From Theropithecus gelada (lineage: Eukaryota > Chordata > Mammalia > Primates > Cercopithecidae), in assembly GCF_003255815.1 (NCBI RefSeq), contig NC_037669.1:51820093-51884092 (forward strand): a DNA stretch of 64,000 bases. The letters run 5' to 3'. Below, in pieces: positions 24,061 to 35,446 of this stretch (position 1 is the stretch's first letter; every line of letters starts with the position of its first letter). Position numbers and translations under genes: made by a program. The notes under the pieces were generated by a model. It saw only the letters and a program-made list of their open reading frames with translations. It was not told the origin of the DNA and did not search any database.

Positions 24061-24966
24061 GGGAGGAGGGTCTGAGAAAGAGTTGCCAAGAGTGACGCTC
24101 AGCGAGCAGCTCCGAGGACCCCAACCACACCCCACTGAGATGGCAAGGCTGTGGGGAGCTGGCCTGGTGTGGGGAGCTCAGTTTGGAGCCTGAAGTTGGG
24201 CTGTCTACTAGGGCTCAAAGGGGCAGTGCCTGGGCAGCAGGATGTCTGGTTTCTTGGGTTCCTCTGCAATTCCTGGATATCCTCATTTCTCCAAACCTGG
24301 GAACTGGGTAAATGCAGAAACCCTCCTGACCCCCACCTTCTCCCGCTGTGCCCTGTGGGGGTGACTTCCGGATTGTCGCGTTTTAGATATGGTGCTCCTG
24401 GTTAGCCAGTGGAAGTCACATGGGATGTTTAGGTGGCCGTCACCTCGTGCCAGTGCTTCCTACAGATTCTTACTCTAAATCTTTCCATGTGAGGGCCCTC
24501 TGTCCCAGACCTTGGCAGCATCTGGAGGCTCTGAGCACGGGACTCAGCGTCTGTGCCCATTACGTGTGCTCCTCCAGGGCTCACTCGTTCCCTCTCTGTC
24601 CACCCTCCCCAGGTTTCCACTGGGGGTACTGCGACTGCACCCCTCCTGCTCACCACTAGGTCGTGTTCATCCGAACCTTGCCTGCCAGGGGAGGCGACCA
24701 GCGTTGCTGGGCCTTATCTAGGATGTCCTCACCCTACTGCTCTCTAGGAAGGACCTCAGGAGTCTATAAGTCCTTTTGGTCAGCAGCCAGGCATCATTCT
24801 CCTAGAACTGCTTGCCAGGCTGTAAGGCTTTAGGCATCGGTGGGGATGCTGCCTCCCCTCAAGACCAGAGAAGGGGGTATGGCTGACTGGCACTGGAATG
24901 GCCTCCCCTGGGAAAGCCCTCACTATTCCTGTCTTGCTGGCTACACCAGTTAATTCTATTTCTCTT

Positions 24967-25318
24967 CTTTTATTATAATTTTTTTTTTTTTTTTTTGAGA
25001 TAGAGGTTCACTCTGTTGCCCAGCTGGAGTACACTCCAAGTTTCACTCTGTTACCCAGTAGTGCAATCTCAGCTCACTGCAACCTCTGCCTCCCAGGTTT
25101 AAGCAATTCTTGTGCCTTAGCCTCCTGAGTAGCTCGGATTACATGCTTGCGCCGCCATACCCAGCTATTTTTTGTATTTTTAGTAGAGACAGAGTTTCAT
25201 CATGTTGGCCAGGCCAGTCTCAAACACCTGGGCTCAAATGATCCATCCTCCTCAGCCTCCTAAAGTACTGGGATTACAGGCATTCGCCACCATGCCCAGC
25301 CCTTTTATTATAATTTTT
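24967..25318 (-). mobile_element. Alu with its target-site duplication and a small internal duplication
   Basis: The target-site duplication cttttattataattttt is at 24967-24983 and 25302-25318. Within the right arm, ttcactctgttgcccag and ttcactctgttacccag occur twice about 33 bp apart, a short tandem duplication inside the element. Confidence 0.88.
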
Positions 25319-25496
25319 AAAAAGTTTTTTAGAGGCAGGGTCTTGTTCTGTGGCCCAGGCTGGAGTACAGTCATGTAATCATAGCTAACTGCAGCCTTGA
25401 GCTCCTTGTGCTCAAGGGATCCTCCTGTCCAAGCCTCCTGAGTAGCCAGGACTACAGGCATGAGACACTGTTCCCAGCTATTTAAAAAAAATTTTT

Positions 25497-25774
25497 GGCC
25501 GGGCGTGGTGGCTCACGCCTGTAATCCCAGCACTTTGGGAGGCCGAGGCGGGCGGATCACGAGGTCAGGAGATCGAGACCATCCTGGCTAAAACGGTGAA
25601 ACCCCATCTCTACTAAAAATACAAAAAATTAGCTGGGCATGGTGGCGGGCGCCTGTAGTCCCAGCTACTCGGGAGGCTGAGGCAGGAGAATGGTATGAAG
25701 CCGGGAGGCGGAGCTTGCAATGAGCCGAGATTGCGCCACTGCACTCCAGCCTGGCACAGAGCGAGACTCCGTCT

Positions 25775-25808
<34 letters not shown>
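25497..25808 (+). mobile_element. AluY inserted in the older Alu
   Basis: A full-length AluY, ggccgggcgtggtggctcac to a poly-A of about 32 bases (25777-25808). It has general AluY bases rather than the Old World monkey-specific ones. It is followed by attt and then directly by another Alu. Confidence 0.92.
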
Positions 25809-25811
<3 letters not shown>

Positions 25812-25812
<1 letters not shown>

Positions 25813-26104
25813 GCTGGGCGCAGTGGCTCACACCTGTAATCTCAGCACTTTGGGAGGCTGAGGCAGGCAGATCACGAGGTCAGGAAATTGAGACCATCCT
25901 GGTGAACACTGTGAAACCCCATCTCTACTAAAATTACAAAAATTTAGCTGGGCGTGGCGGCGGCGCCTGTAGTCCCAGCTACTCGGGAGGCTGAGGCAGG
26001 AGAATGGCATGAACCCTGGGGGGCGGAGCTTGCAGTGAGCGGAGATCACGCCACCGCACTCCAGCCTGGGGGACAGAGCGAGACTCCGTCTCAAAAAAAA
26101 AAAA
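25812..26104 (+). mobile_element. Second AluY, head-to-tail after the first
   Basis: A full-length Alu, ggctgggcgcagtggctcac to a short poly-A. The boundary sequence 'aaattt(g)' recurs before the first Alu, between the two and after the second, consistent with serial insertion at one T/A-rich site. Confidence 0.9.
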
Positions 26105-26499
26105 TTTGTAGAGATGGAGTCTCATTATGTTACCCAGGCTGGTCTTCAACTCCTGGCCTCAAGTGATCCTCCTGCCATGGCCTCCAAAGCACCGGGACTA
26201 TAGACACTTGCCATCATGCCCAGCTAATATTTTTTAAAAATGCTTTGTGGAGACAGGGTCTTGCTATGTTTCTCAGACTGATCTCAAACTCCTGGCCTCA
26301 AGCAATGTCCCACCTCAACCTCCCAAAGTGCTGGGATTGCAGGCATGAGCCACCGCAGCTGGCCAACTTTATGTCCCTTCTTTACACACTCAGTTTTCCT
26401 TTGAGGTCCATTTCTTTGTGTCCTTGCATTCTGCTCCTTGGGGCCAGGCTAGCTCTTGGGGACTACCTCCAGTCCTGAGAGCATTCCAGAGTGGGAAAG

Positions 26500-26670
26500 A
26501 CTAGAAAAATGACATGGATTTGAATCTTGGCTCTGCTCTGTGCTCTGCAATCCTGAGCAAGGATCACAGTGGGCCCTTCCTGAGCCTTCATTTTCTCATC
26601 TGGAGAATGGGAAGAGCAGTGCTTTCTTGACGGGCTCATTGCAGGGATGAAATCTGTGTACTTAGCTTGT
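26500..26670 (+). mobile_element. MIR
   Basis: Contains 'ttgaatcttggctctgctct', 'cctgagccttcattttctca' and 'tctggagaatggg', with a 'gggatgaaatctgtgtac' end. Confidence 0.7.
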
Positions 26671-27614
26671 GCTGGGGTCCCCCATTGCATAGTGGCGTAG
26701 TGGGTGAGCATATGTGTGGGTGACCCACCCCCAGCCACATCAGCCCAGAAAGACTGATTTTCCAGACCCTGCTTGAACACCTCCACTAACCCTTAAAGCA
26801 GCCCCTTCTTAAATTGCTGAACTGTTCAAAACTGCTAGCTGTCTGAAGCTCCTGCCCCTGGCCTCACAAACCCACCTGTTCTCTCTGCACCAGGACCACC
26901 CTGCGGAGACCTGGCAGGGGTGGCGGCCGCCCCTCTCCGGCTGTGCCGTCCTTGCTCTTGCTCAGAGGATGTGCCCCACCCGCCCCCCAGACCCTGCCTG
27001 GCTGTGTCCCATCCCTCCCCGAGACGGGGGCATAGAGATGAAGATAGCCCGGTACAGAGCAACACCATCCCCTTCCTTCCTCTGGGTGACTAACCTTGGT
27101 TAATGTGGCTTAGGCAGAGAAGAGCCACAGAAAGCCCCAAGAGGGAGCTTGTGAGGGCTGGAAATGAATTGTGCCTGCCCAGTCTAGGCTCCCTTTCTGG
27201 AAATCAGAAACCCTGAAAGCAGAGTGTAGGGGAAGCCACGAGGCCTGGAGGCGTGATGGGCATACGTACTTCAGGAGGCTGTTTTGCTCTGGCCTGTGCA
27301 GACTGCCAGGAGTCTGGCCTGAGGCTGCTGGCATGGACATTTAACCACAGACAGGCTTTCAAGATTGCCTGCTTCCTCTAGCATGGGGCCCGGCCCACTC
27401 TGAAGAGGGTGGCTTTGCTGTGTGATGTGGCCACCCGCTGGCCACACATGACTACGCTTATTTCTCTGATTTATCTCATAATCATGCACAACCCCAGGAC
27501 CCCTAGGCTCTGGACCCAGCCCTGTCCAAGCTGCCAGCAGCATGCTTTTCCCCTGAGCAGCTGGGCAGGAGAGGCCCTGGTGTGGGGTCAGGTCCCACAG
27601 AACCCTGTCTTATA

Positions 27615-27730
27615 CTCACCACCTTGACTGGGTGACTCAACTCTTCCATCCCTGAGTTTGTCATCTGCAGAAGGGAGCAGTCCTAGCTACCTCCCAGCGA
27701 TGGTGGTTGAGTTACAGGTCATGTATTTTA
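27615..27730 (+). mobile_element. MIR fragment
   Basis: Contains 'ccctgagtttgtcatctgca' and 'gtcctagctacctccca'. Confidence 0.5.
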
Positions 27731-27794
27731 AACACACCCGCCATGGCATCTTGTACCTGGCAGGTTTATGGAGAAGTTGCTGCTGTATAATTCA

Positions 27795-27852
27795 GACCGT
27801 GTATATCTGTGTTTGCGTATGTATATGTGTGTATATACATGTGTGTATGCCC
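27795..27852. repeat. Degenerate TG/TA-rich simple repeat
   Basis: Alternating purine-pyrimidine sequence (gtatatctgtg, gtatgtatatgtgtgtatat, acatgtgtgtatg). Confidence 0.75.
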
Positions 27853-28509
27853 CCTCTGTAAGAAGTTGCATAAGCACAATGGGTAAGTGTTTGGGCTCCC
27901 TGGCCAGACTGCCCATATGCCCTTGGAGATGGGTGCCACCTCTCCGTGCCTGCAGGGTATTGGGAGCACTGAATGGGTTCCATATACAGCTTAGAACATC
28001 ACTAACCATATAAACATTCGCTGTTACTACCATTGTCGTTGTTGATGTTGGGGGTGAACAGTAGGTCACTGCTTTCATCTTGTCCCCTCATTGGTGCCCA
28101 GAACCTCCCCTGGCTAACATTTTTCTTGAGAAAAGTCATTCATTACTTCATAGGCCATAATTAGAGACATCCGTGACTGAGAGGCCACAGCCCCCCTGCC
28201 CTGACTCACTCCCTGGCGAGTCAGGACGTGGCATCCAACAGGTCTGGGCTGAGGGGCTGGGGTTGGACTGTCTGCCTCTCTCACCCATCCCCATGAGCTC
28301 CCCAGTCCAGGGAATGGGCCAGTGGAGGGTCTCTGGGTCCACCCTGGGGTCAGGCTCTCCAGCCTGGAGGTGGGTGTCTCGCAGAGACGGTCCCAGCAGC
28401 AGGCAGGGTGCAGGGCAGGTGACCCTGGCTTGGGGCACTAGGCTTGTCTGCCCTTCTGCCTCCAGCTGCTGGGACTTGTAGATCAGAGAATAACCCTAGA
28501 CAGTCATTG

Positions 28510-28693
28510 AAAATGAGCCAAGCACTTTCTTAAGGACCTCACTGTGTCAGTCCTCCACAGGACCTCCACAGTCCTGTGAAGTAGATACACTAGTTACCCC
28601 CATTTTAGAGGAAAGGAACCTAAGGCACAGCATTAGTTCCCCCTGTGGTCACACAGCTAGTAAGCAGTAGAGCTAGAATTTCACCCAGGAGCC
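28510..28693 (-). mobile_element. MIR
   Basis: Reads 'gtcctgtgaagtagatacac', 'cccccattttagaggaaagg' and 'cacacagctagtaagcagta', a well-preserved antisense MIR. Confidence 0.8.
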
Positions 28694-29399
28694 TGCTTAG
28701 CCCCTTGCTTGGCAGAAAGGCCAGGTGGGGCGGGGCAGCAGGAGGAAACTCTTCAAGTTGTGTTCTCTGTTCCTGTGAGGTGTCCATTGCAACACTGTCC
28801 TGTAGGGATCTAGCGCCTCACCCAACCGTGTCCCCACATAAAACTCCACATACCACCTCCATCACAGGAAAGCATGTTTGGAAAACTGGAGATGGGAGAA
28901 GAGCTTGGTGACCTTCCAGTGACCAGCACTTGGAGTCCCTGGGCTGGGAAAGGAGGGCTGTCTGTGCCTGAGCCCACGACGGGCTCTGGGACAGAGTATG
29001 GATGCATCCACAAGCAGCTCCAGGCCCTTATGTGCTCTCTGGCCCTGTCCTGGGCCTGTCCCACCACCGGGGGCCCATCCTGGACATACAGAACTCGTCT
29101 CATGGGAAGGAGCAGGCCTCCTGCTCCTGGCCATTCCCATCTTTGCTGGAGGCTAGGGCTTCAGGGGATACTTGGGCAGTTGTCTCCCACCCTCACAGAG
29201 CAAGACTTCCCCATGGTGCAGGTGGACTACACAAGAGATCAGGTGATCCCCGGGGTGGGGAAGAGTGTGTGGAGTAAGGGTGGCCTTGTGGAGGAAGTGG
29301 GATTAAGCTGAGACCTCCGTGTAAAGATGGCAGACTCAGGTCGTATGGCGCTGGGATAGAGGCTTCCAGCCAGGATTGGAGTCCCTTGTACCACCTTTC

Positions 29400-29650
29400 T
29401 GACGGGTGTCTGACCTGCTGCAGCTTGCACACCTCCGATGACAGAGAACTCACCACCTCTTCAGCAGCCCTAACCACGTGAGAGTGTCCTTCATCGGGTC
29501 AGGTATTGGCAGTCATAGTTCTGCCTGCAAGAGAAATCTCTAGCCTCAGCTTGTCAGCCTGTCAGAGGCTTGATGATGGGGATCACATCATCTCCCCGAG
29601 GCTGCTTTCCTCCCGGCTGTACAGCCCCAGTTCTTGATAGGAGCATACTG
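29400..29650. mobile_element. L3/CR1 fragment
   Basis: Contains 'gacagagaactcaccacctc', 'gatcacatcatctccccgag' and 'tacagccccagttcttgat', matching the conserved portion of mammalian L3 (CR1) elements. Confidence 0.6.
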
Positions 29651-30059
29651 TTATACTGCTTCCTGGCATACCATTATTTGGCCTTGGCAAATAGAGTCCA
29701 TCTCACATGCTAGCTGGGATCAGTTGTATGGAGTGCTGTGTTGGAATGAGGCTGAAGCGTCATCTAAGCTCTTTAGGAGGGAGTCTGTGATCAATTAGCA
29801 ATGTCTGCCCAGGAGGAGTGGGTGGTGCATGCATGTGTCCCAGGTCTGCCATCCCTGCCCTCAGGCTCTGGACTGTCTGTGCACTGTCTTCTGCTGTGTC
29901 TGAGAACTGTGGCGGGCAGCAGGGCTATTTTTGCTCCTGGCTTTTTATTCACGTTAGTGACTGGCTTCTCGGCCACATCATAACATCAGCTCACATTCCT
30001 CTTATAGTCCACAAAAAATCCCCAAGTCTTTTTCATAAGAAAAGCCATCAAACTAGATC

Positions 30060-30240
30060 CTTCCCCATCTTGACGTTATTTCCACTGTGCATACAGAATT
30101 AATTTAAATCATCCCCTTGTCGATGCTTATTTAGGTTATTTTCAGATGTTTATAATCAGAAACAACACTGCTGTGAACATCTTCATATGTACTGCTGCAC
30201 GCATTGGTCTTATTTCCTTTGTACAAATCTATGGAAAAGG
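30060..30240. mobile_element. Old L1 fragment
   Basis: Contains 'ttaggttattttcagatg... acaacactgctgtgaacatc', typical of diverged L1M elements. Confidence 0.5.
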
Positions 30241-32164
30241 GCTGGGCAGCAGCCACCTAACTCTCATAGAATGTTCCAGAGACTCTGAACTGCCAGGAAT
30301 TTCAGGGACTTGGAACAGGTGCCTCAGCCCATTCCTTGGTCTGCATGTGGCCCAGGTGTCTGAGAGAGATAATAAATTCAGGGGTACAGTTAAGGACTCA
30401 CCCTGGTGTGTTCCCCAGTCCTGTTCAGTGGGCTGGGTTTGTGGGAGAAGCATACCCAAGGCAACTAAAGTGGGTGGTGAGATGTCGAGTAGCTGAGCTC
30501 AGGAGGTCGGGGCAGGGATATGGGAGCCAGTCTGGCTGTTCTCTAACCCAAAGTCCCACCTAGAGACTCATGTATGCTGGTAAAATGTGACTGTCACTTT
30601 ACAGCCAAGCTCTGTCACTAGGGCATCTGTGTTTCTGCCCTAGAAAGGGAACAGTTGACATAGGATAGTTCTTCCTGCCCCAAGAAGAAACTGGGTAGAG
30701 CTGAGTCCTAATCAGGAAGGTGGGGCTGAGAGCCCAGAGCTTCAGAGTGTTGCTGTAGAGCAAAACATCTTCACGAGTTCAGCCAGAAAATAGTCAAGCG
30801 CCCACATCATTTAAGTTTGATAACTTCCTGTACTGATGTATACTCCTTGCAGCAGAGTCCTAGAGTGCCCATGGCTGCATGTACTTGTCAATACTGGGCA
30901 TTTTCACTTAAATTATCTTTGTGTTTATCAGTTCAGATAAACTCAGAAAAGCTTCTTTTTTAGGGTCTAATACTGCACTGCGTAGCTGCTGATTGGGGCC
31001 ATCAAGAGGTGATGTCCTCTGGCTCAAAGTGGGTTCATAGCTACATGGAAAATTCCACGCTGTGCTCACTTTTGTCCACGTTTGCTGAAGATCCGTGTGG
31101 TGCCACACTGGTTGCAGTAGGATCGCCCAGACATTTCTTTCTTTTGGGATGGTTTGAAGTTGGGTTTGATTTTTTTTGGAGTGTGGAAGGGCTGCCACAT
31201 TGCACAAGCTGATGCTATTCAATAGACTCAACAGGACCCGGGGACAGATTGAATGGGGGCGTTTGAGTCGGGGAAGGGACTAAACTGATGACCCCCAGGA
31301 CCCTGGCTCTGGGATGGAAGGGAAGACTGGGTGACTGTCAGACCTTCCCTTCCTGGAGAGGGAGGCCCGGCCTCTCCCAAGCATGTTCAGGACCTGCTGA
31401 CCCAGGGCAGCCAGGAACCCAGGAGTGCCCAGAGTGGAATCTTGGGCTGCCACAGGCCCAGAAAGTCTGCCCCAGGCCACCACCATCGCAATCCTATCCC
31501 CAAAGATGCCCTGCCCCAGGGCCCAAAGCCACCCTGCACTACCAGCGCCAGGCACTCCCATCTCCTGCCCATCCTGAGTTCAGTGGCTGCCGCCTGATCT
31601 CTTTCCACAGCCCCGTCTGCCCCACACCGCGGCCAACTGGGAACAAAGGCCCCTCTCAAGTTCTCAGGCAGGCCTGGGCCCTCACTCACCCCCCACCGTC
31701 AGGGAAGGATGCCCTGCTCTGCCTGCTCACAGTGGTTTCAGGCCAGGTTAGAAAGGGCTTGGTGAAGGGTAGAATTCCTTCGGACTTGAGGTGAACATTG
31801 CTCCTTCATCCTGGGTCAAGGGGCAGCACAGTGAGGGTCCCACACTCCCCTCCCTGGCAGAGCCTCCCTGCAGCTCAGCAGCAGCCCGTGGACCACCAAG
31901 GGGCTTCCTGCTTCAGCTCCAGGGACCTGCAGGGAAACCACCTGTCCATCTCTGTGCTTCTGTGAACCTAGGGTGATGAGACAGTTTTGAATCCTCCTCT
32001 TAGGAGTGGAGGCCCGGCTGCATCTCTTTAAGGATGATGCTGTTGTTTCCTGTCAGCCTTTTGCTTGGAAGCACAGATTTGGCCCCTGACTGAAGTGTTT
32101 CCAGTCCAGGGCGTGTGTGATGTGTCCCCAGGCTGCAAAGACAAGGCGAGACAGAGGGAGGTGC

Positions 32165-32345
32165 ACAGGCCTGGAGCAGAGGCGTGGGCTCTGGGGTCAG
32201 ACAGTGTGGGATGGGCTTCCCGGCTGAGGCTGTCACTCCCCTGCAACCTGAGGCTCTGGGGCCTGAAGTCTGAGATGGAGACTCATTTGCTCTTTTGTAC
32301 AGTTGATTAGGTTGGTGAGTATTGTGAGGTGCTGCTCAAAGCTTT
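32165..32345 (+). mobile_element. MIR, weak
   Basis: Contains 'gcgtgggctctggggtcaga' and 'ttgattaggttggtgagtat'. The core is poorly preserved. Confidence 0.45.
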
Positions 32346-32486
32346 AGCAATAGAATGGGAGGATTTTCAGATCTGTTCTCCCCCTTTCCCCCTACCAAGG
32401 CACACACACCAGGCCCAAAGGAGGCTGCTGTGGGTGGGGGCTGCAGGGGAGGGAGTTGGGAGACTCTTATGATGTGGAGAAGAATC

Positions 32487-32793
32487 TTTTTTTTTTTTTT
32501 TTTTTGAGACGGAGTCTTGCTCTGTCACCCAGGCTGGAGTGCAGTGGCCAGATCTCAGCTCACTGCAAGCTCCACCTCCTGGGTTTATGCCATTCTCCTG
32601 CCTCAGCCTCCCGAGTAGCTGGGACTACAGGCGCCCGCCACCTCGCCCAGCTAGTTTTTTTTTTTTGTATTTTTTAGTAGAGACGGGGTTTCACCGTGTT
32701 AGCCAGGATGGTCTCGATCTCCTAACCTCGTGATCCGCCCGTCTTGGCCTCCCAAAGTGCTGGGATTACAGGCTTGAGCCACCGCGCCCGGCC
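32487..32793 (-). mobile_element. AluY of Old World monkey type (AluYRa-like)
   Basis: A complete Alu, poly-T first on the + strand. Target-site duplication: gatgtggagaagaatct at 32471-32487 and gatgtggagaatctt at 32794-32808. On the + strand it reads gggtttatgcc, cacctcgcccagctag and ggcttgagccaccgcgc, where human AluY has gggttcacgcc, caccacgcccggctaa and ggcgtgagccaccgcgc. These are the diagnostic changes I know from cercopithecid AluY subfamilies. It lies in intron 1, antisense to IQSEC1. Confidence 0.85.
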
Positions 32794-33784
32794 GATGTGG
32801 AGAATCTTGAAGGGTGGTGTTCCTCAGATGGCTTGAAGGCATCGAGTCTAACCCACCGTGTTACTGATAGGGAAACTGGGGTCTTGTAGGGAGGGGCAGC
32901 CTGCCCTGATTCTCAGTCCAATGAGGGCAGAGCCAGGCAGAGAGCCCTAGGCCCCTCTCTTCATTCAGGCTTTTGCTCAGGAGGCCTCTGTCATGGCCCA
33001 GCTCCTGGAGAGTGGGATGGGCATCCCCTGCCTGACCCTGGAGGCCATAGCCAGAAGTCTTGCCCTAATCTGCGGGCCGCAAAGCAGGTGCCGAGATCCA
33101 CAGCCCAGCCCTGGCTCACGGCAGAATTGGCAGCAAAGAGCCGCCACTCCCTACCCCCTGGGCCACTGACTGTGCTCTCTGCTCCAGGCCGCCTGCTGGG
33201 GCCCCCAATCCGGGCTTCCCTGGAGCCAATGACAGTCACATTCTGCACTGGGCGCTGGGGTCCTGCAGGCCTCATGAGGAGCAGCAGGGAAAGAAGCAGA
33301 GCAGAGCAGGGCTGGACCCGCTGCCCCAGGCTGCTGTGTGCAAGGCCTTCTATTGGTCTGAGGAAGGCACTGGGAGGGAGGATTGCAGCTGCGTGGGGTC
33401 CGTGTGCCCACCTCTCTGCTATGCCCATCTAGTGGGACCTCCAGCCCGGCCCCTGGGAGAAAGGGTCTTTCAAGGTCCTTCCAGCCCAAGGTTGAGTGAT
33501 CTGACAGGGACAGGGCACCTGGCAGGCTGACTGGACATTGTGTTGGAAACTGTGACGTAACTCTCTCCCTTCCCTGTTCGTCCTACACTGAGAAGCCACC
33601 TGCAGCGGAAACCAGCGTCTGCACACAGTGAAAAGGCTTGCGAGTTCCGAGACGGGATGAGCTCGTCAGCCCGTCCCACAAGGCCCCATCAGGGGCCCTG
33701 CTCCCCCATGGTGCTTGGAGACGTCAGAGGAATGTGTACATGTTGCAGGGACAGAAGGTGGTGAGGCGGAGGGGAACACTGGGT

Positions 33785-33945
33785 CTCAGAATCCCATCAC
33801 TTGGGCTTGAACGCTGACTCACCTACTTCCTACCTGGGTCACTCTGGCACCCCCTGTAGGCCTCAGTCTCCTCACCTGGAAAGGGGGAGTTGATGGTTCC
33901 TCTTTGTAGACTGCTTTCAAGATTTAGAGAAAATGTATATACAGC
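33785..33945 (+). mobile_element. MIR
   Basis: Contains 'acttcctacctgggtcactc' and 'aggcctcagtctcctcacct', directly before the MLT1-type LTR. Confidence 0.65.
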
Positions 33946-33947
33946 AT

Positions 33948-34322
33948 TGTATGAGTTTCCGGACTCGCCGTGACAAACACCACACACGGGCGCCTTCGAC
34001 CACAGATGTTTATTGTCACACAGCTCTGGAGGCTGGAAGTCGGGGATCAGGGTGTAGGCAGGGTGGGTTCCCCGACGGCCCCTCTCCTTGGCCTGCAGGT
34101 GGTCTTCTCCTCCTTGGGTCCTCGCATGCTGCTCCCTCTGTGTGCGTCCATGGCCTCATCTCCTCTGCCTACAAAGACACCAGTCAGGCTGGATCAGGAC
34201 ACCTCAGTGACTTTATTTTAATGTCATCACCTCCACAAAGACCCTGTTTCCAAAACACAGTCCCGTGCTGAGGTGCTGGGGGCCAGGGCTTCAACACACA
34301 CATGTGGAGGGCACAGTTCACT
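33948..34322 (-). mobile_element. Solo LTR, ERVL-MaLR MLT1-type
   Basis: The sequence is the reverse complement of an MLT1-like LTR. It has tttattgtcacacagctctggaggctgg near one end, then gacaccagtcaggctggat, aaagaccctgtttcc and gggccagggcttcaacac at the other. No internal retroviral sequence flanks it, so it is a solo LTR. No clear target duplication remains, as expected for an old copy. Confidence 0.75.
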
Positions 34323-34397
34323 CACGGCAACCACCAGCACAAGGGCTGGCCCCATGTAGGCATACAGTACAGAATCACTTTTGTTAATTATTGGAAC

Positions 34398-34695
34398 TTT
34401 TTTTTTTTTTTTTTGATGGAATCACGTTCTGTCGCCCAGGCTGGAGTACAGTGGCGCAATCTCAGCTCACTGCAGGCTCCGCTTCCCAGGTTCATGCCAT
34501 TCTTCTGCCTCAGCCTCCTGAGTTGCTGGGACTATGGGCGACCGCCACCACGCCCAGCTAATTTTTTGTATTTTTTTAGTAGAGACAGGGTTTCACCATG
34601 TTAGCCAGGATGGTCTCGATCTCCTGACCTCGTGATCTGCCCGCCTCGGCCTCCCAGATTGCTGGGATTACAGGTGTGAGCCACCGCGCCCGGCC
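34398..34695 (-). mobile_element. AluY-like element, 450 bp upstream of exon 2
   Basis: Poly-T, complete right and left arms and the end accgcgcccggcc. It carries gttagccaggatggtctcg, which is the Y form, with scattered decay. Confidence 0.9.
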
Positions 34696-34764
34696 TTTTT
34701 TTAAAGTTTTTAAATCAGTGGTGTATTCAATGCAGGTGGTAGGAGAGAAGGTGACAGAACTGGC

Positions 34765-34945
34765 TGAGTCAGTAATTGCTGAGCACCTGCTCTGTGCCAG
34801 GCACTGCTCTAGGCTCTGGGGATGATCAGCAACCCAGTGACCAAAACTGCCGTCCTCAGGGAGCTGGTATTTGCATGTGGGTGATGGACAGTGAGCAAAA
34901 TCAATGAGGAAGGTGTATGGGATGTCAGAGCGTGGTGCGCTTCAC
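34765..34945 (-). mobile_element. L2 3'-end fragment upstream of exon 2
   Basis: Reads 'tgctgagcacctgctctgtg', 'ccaggcactgctctaggc' and 'gccgtcctcagggagctgg'. It ends about 200 bp before exon 2. Confidence 0.65.
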
Positions 34946-35151
34946 AGAGAAACTGAATCTGAGTGGGTGGGGTGCTGAGTGGAGGGGCTTTGCAGGGTCC
35001 TGCCAGCTGCATGTGTGGACTCAACTGTGGGGTGTGAGAAGAGTGGGCATGGGGGCTCCTCCAGGAACATGGTGGGGTTGCGCCCCACGGCCCAGCATCG
35101 TGTTCAGGTTTCCTGCTCACCAGAAGCTTCTCGCCTCTCTCTCCTCTGCAG

Positions 35152-35446
35152 CGTCGAGGGCGAGGCCCCCAGCAGCGAGACTGGCACATCCTTGGACAGC
35201 CCCTCAGCCTACCCCCAGGGCCCCTTAGTGCCTGGTTCCAGCCTGAGCCCAGATCACTACGAGCACACGTCAGTGGGAGCCTATGGGCTGTATTCGGGGC
35301 CGCCGGGGCAACAGCAGCGCACACGGAGGCCCAAGCTGCAGCACTCGACCTCCATCCTGCGCAAGCAGGCCGAGGAGGAGGCCATCAAGCGCTCACGCTC
35401 ACTCTCTGAGAGCTATGAGCTCTCCTCGGACCTGCAGGACAAGCAG
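35152..35446 (+). CDS. IQSEC1: IQSEC1 coding exon 2 (residues 22-120), N-terminal regulatory segment
   Basis: The exon is 295 nt. Its acceptor is a pyrimidine tract ending CTGCAG at 35151 and its donor is CAG|GTAGGC at 35447, phase 0. It encodes a segment rich in Ser, Pro and Gly (including DHYEHTSVGAYGLYSG), then a basic stretch, QQQRTRRPKLQHSTSILRKQ, and the serine-rich RSRSLSESYELSS. No enzymatic domain is present. The run of RSRSLSES-type serines looks like a phosphorylation and 14-3-3-type docking region, which is inference. It ends at DKQ, directly before the IQ-motif exon. The reading frame stays open upstream of the acceptor for at least 58 codons, including an ATG at 35069; see findings. 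Confidence 0.97.

Larger units (their letters stand above)
25325..26364 (-). mobile_element. Old AluJ split by two younger Alus
   Basis: The first piece (25325-25496) and the second (26105-26364) together form one diverged antisense Alu, right arm then left arm. The gap is filled by two + strand Alus. The break is at aaaattttt on the left and tttgtagag on the right. Confidence 0.8.
9236..35151 (+). other. IQSEC1: IQSEC1 intron 1 (25.9 kb)
   Basis: It runs from GTGAGG to CTGCAG. The first 850 bp are G- and T-rich with GTGTG runs. The rest is a mosaic of L2, MIR, L1 and Alu copies listed separately, a (GT)n at 12244-12279, a nested Alu block at 24967-26364 and a MaLR LTR at 33948-34322. Stretches without a recognised repeat include about 11000-12200, 13100-14500, 16000-17990, 19740-21680, 22640-23600 (with an AT-rich block near 22850-22990), 26700-27600, 30240-32150 and 32950-33780. 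I see no exon in them. Confidence 0.9.

Noticed and set aside
26880..27040. GC-rich patch as a possible second promoter
   Set aside because: CpG is only modestly raised over about 150 bp, without GC-box clusters or a following exon.
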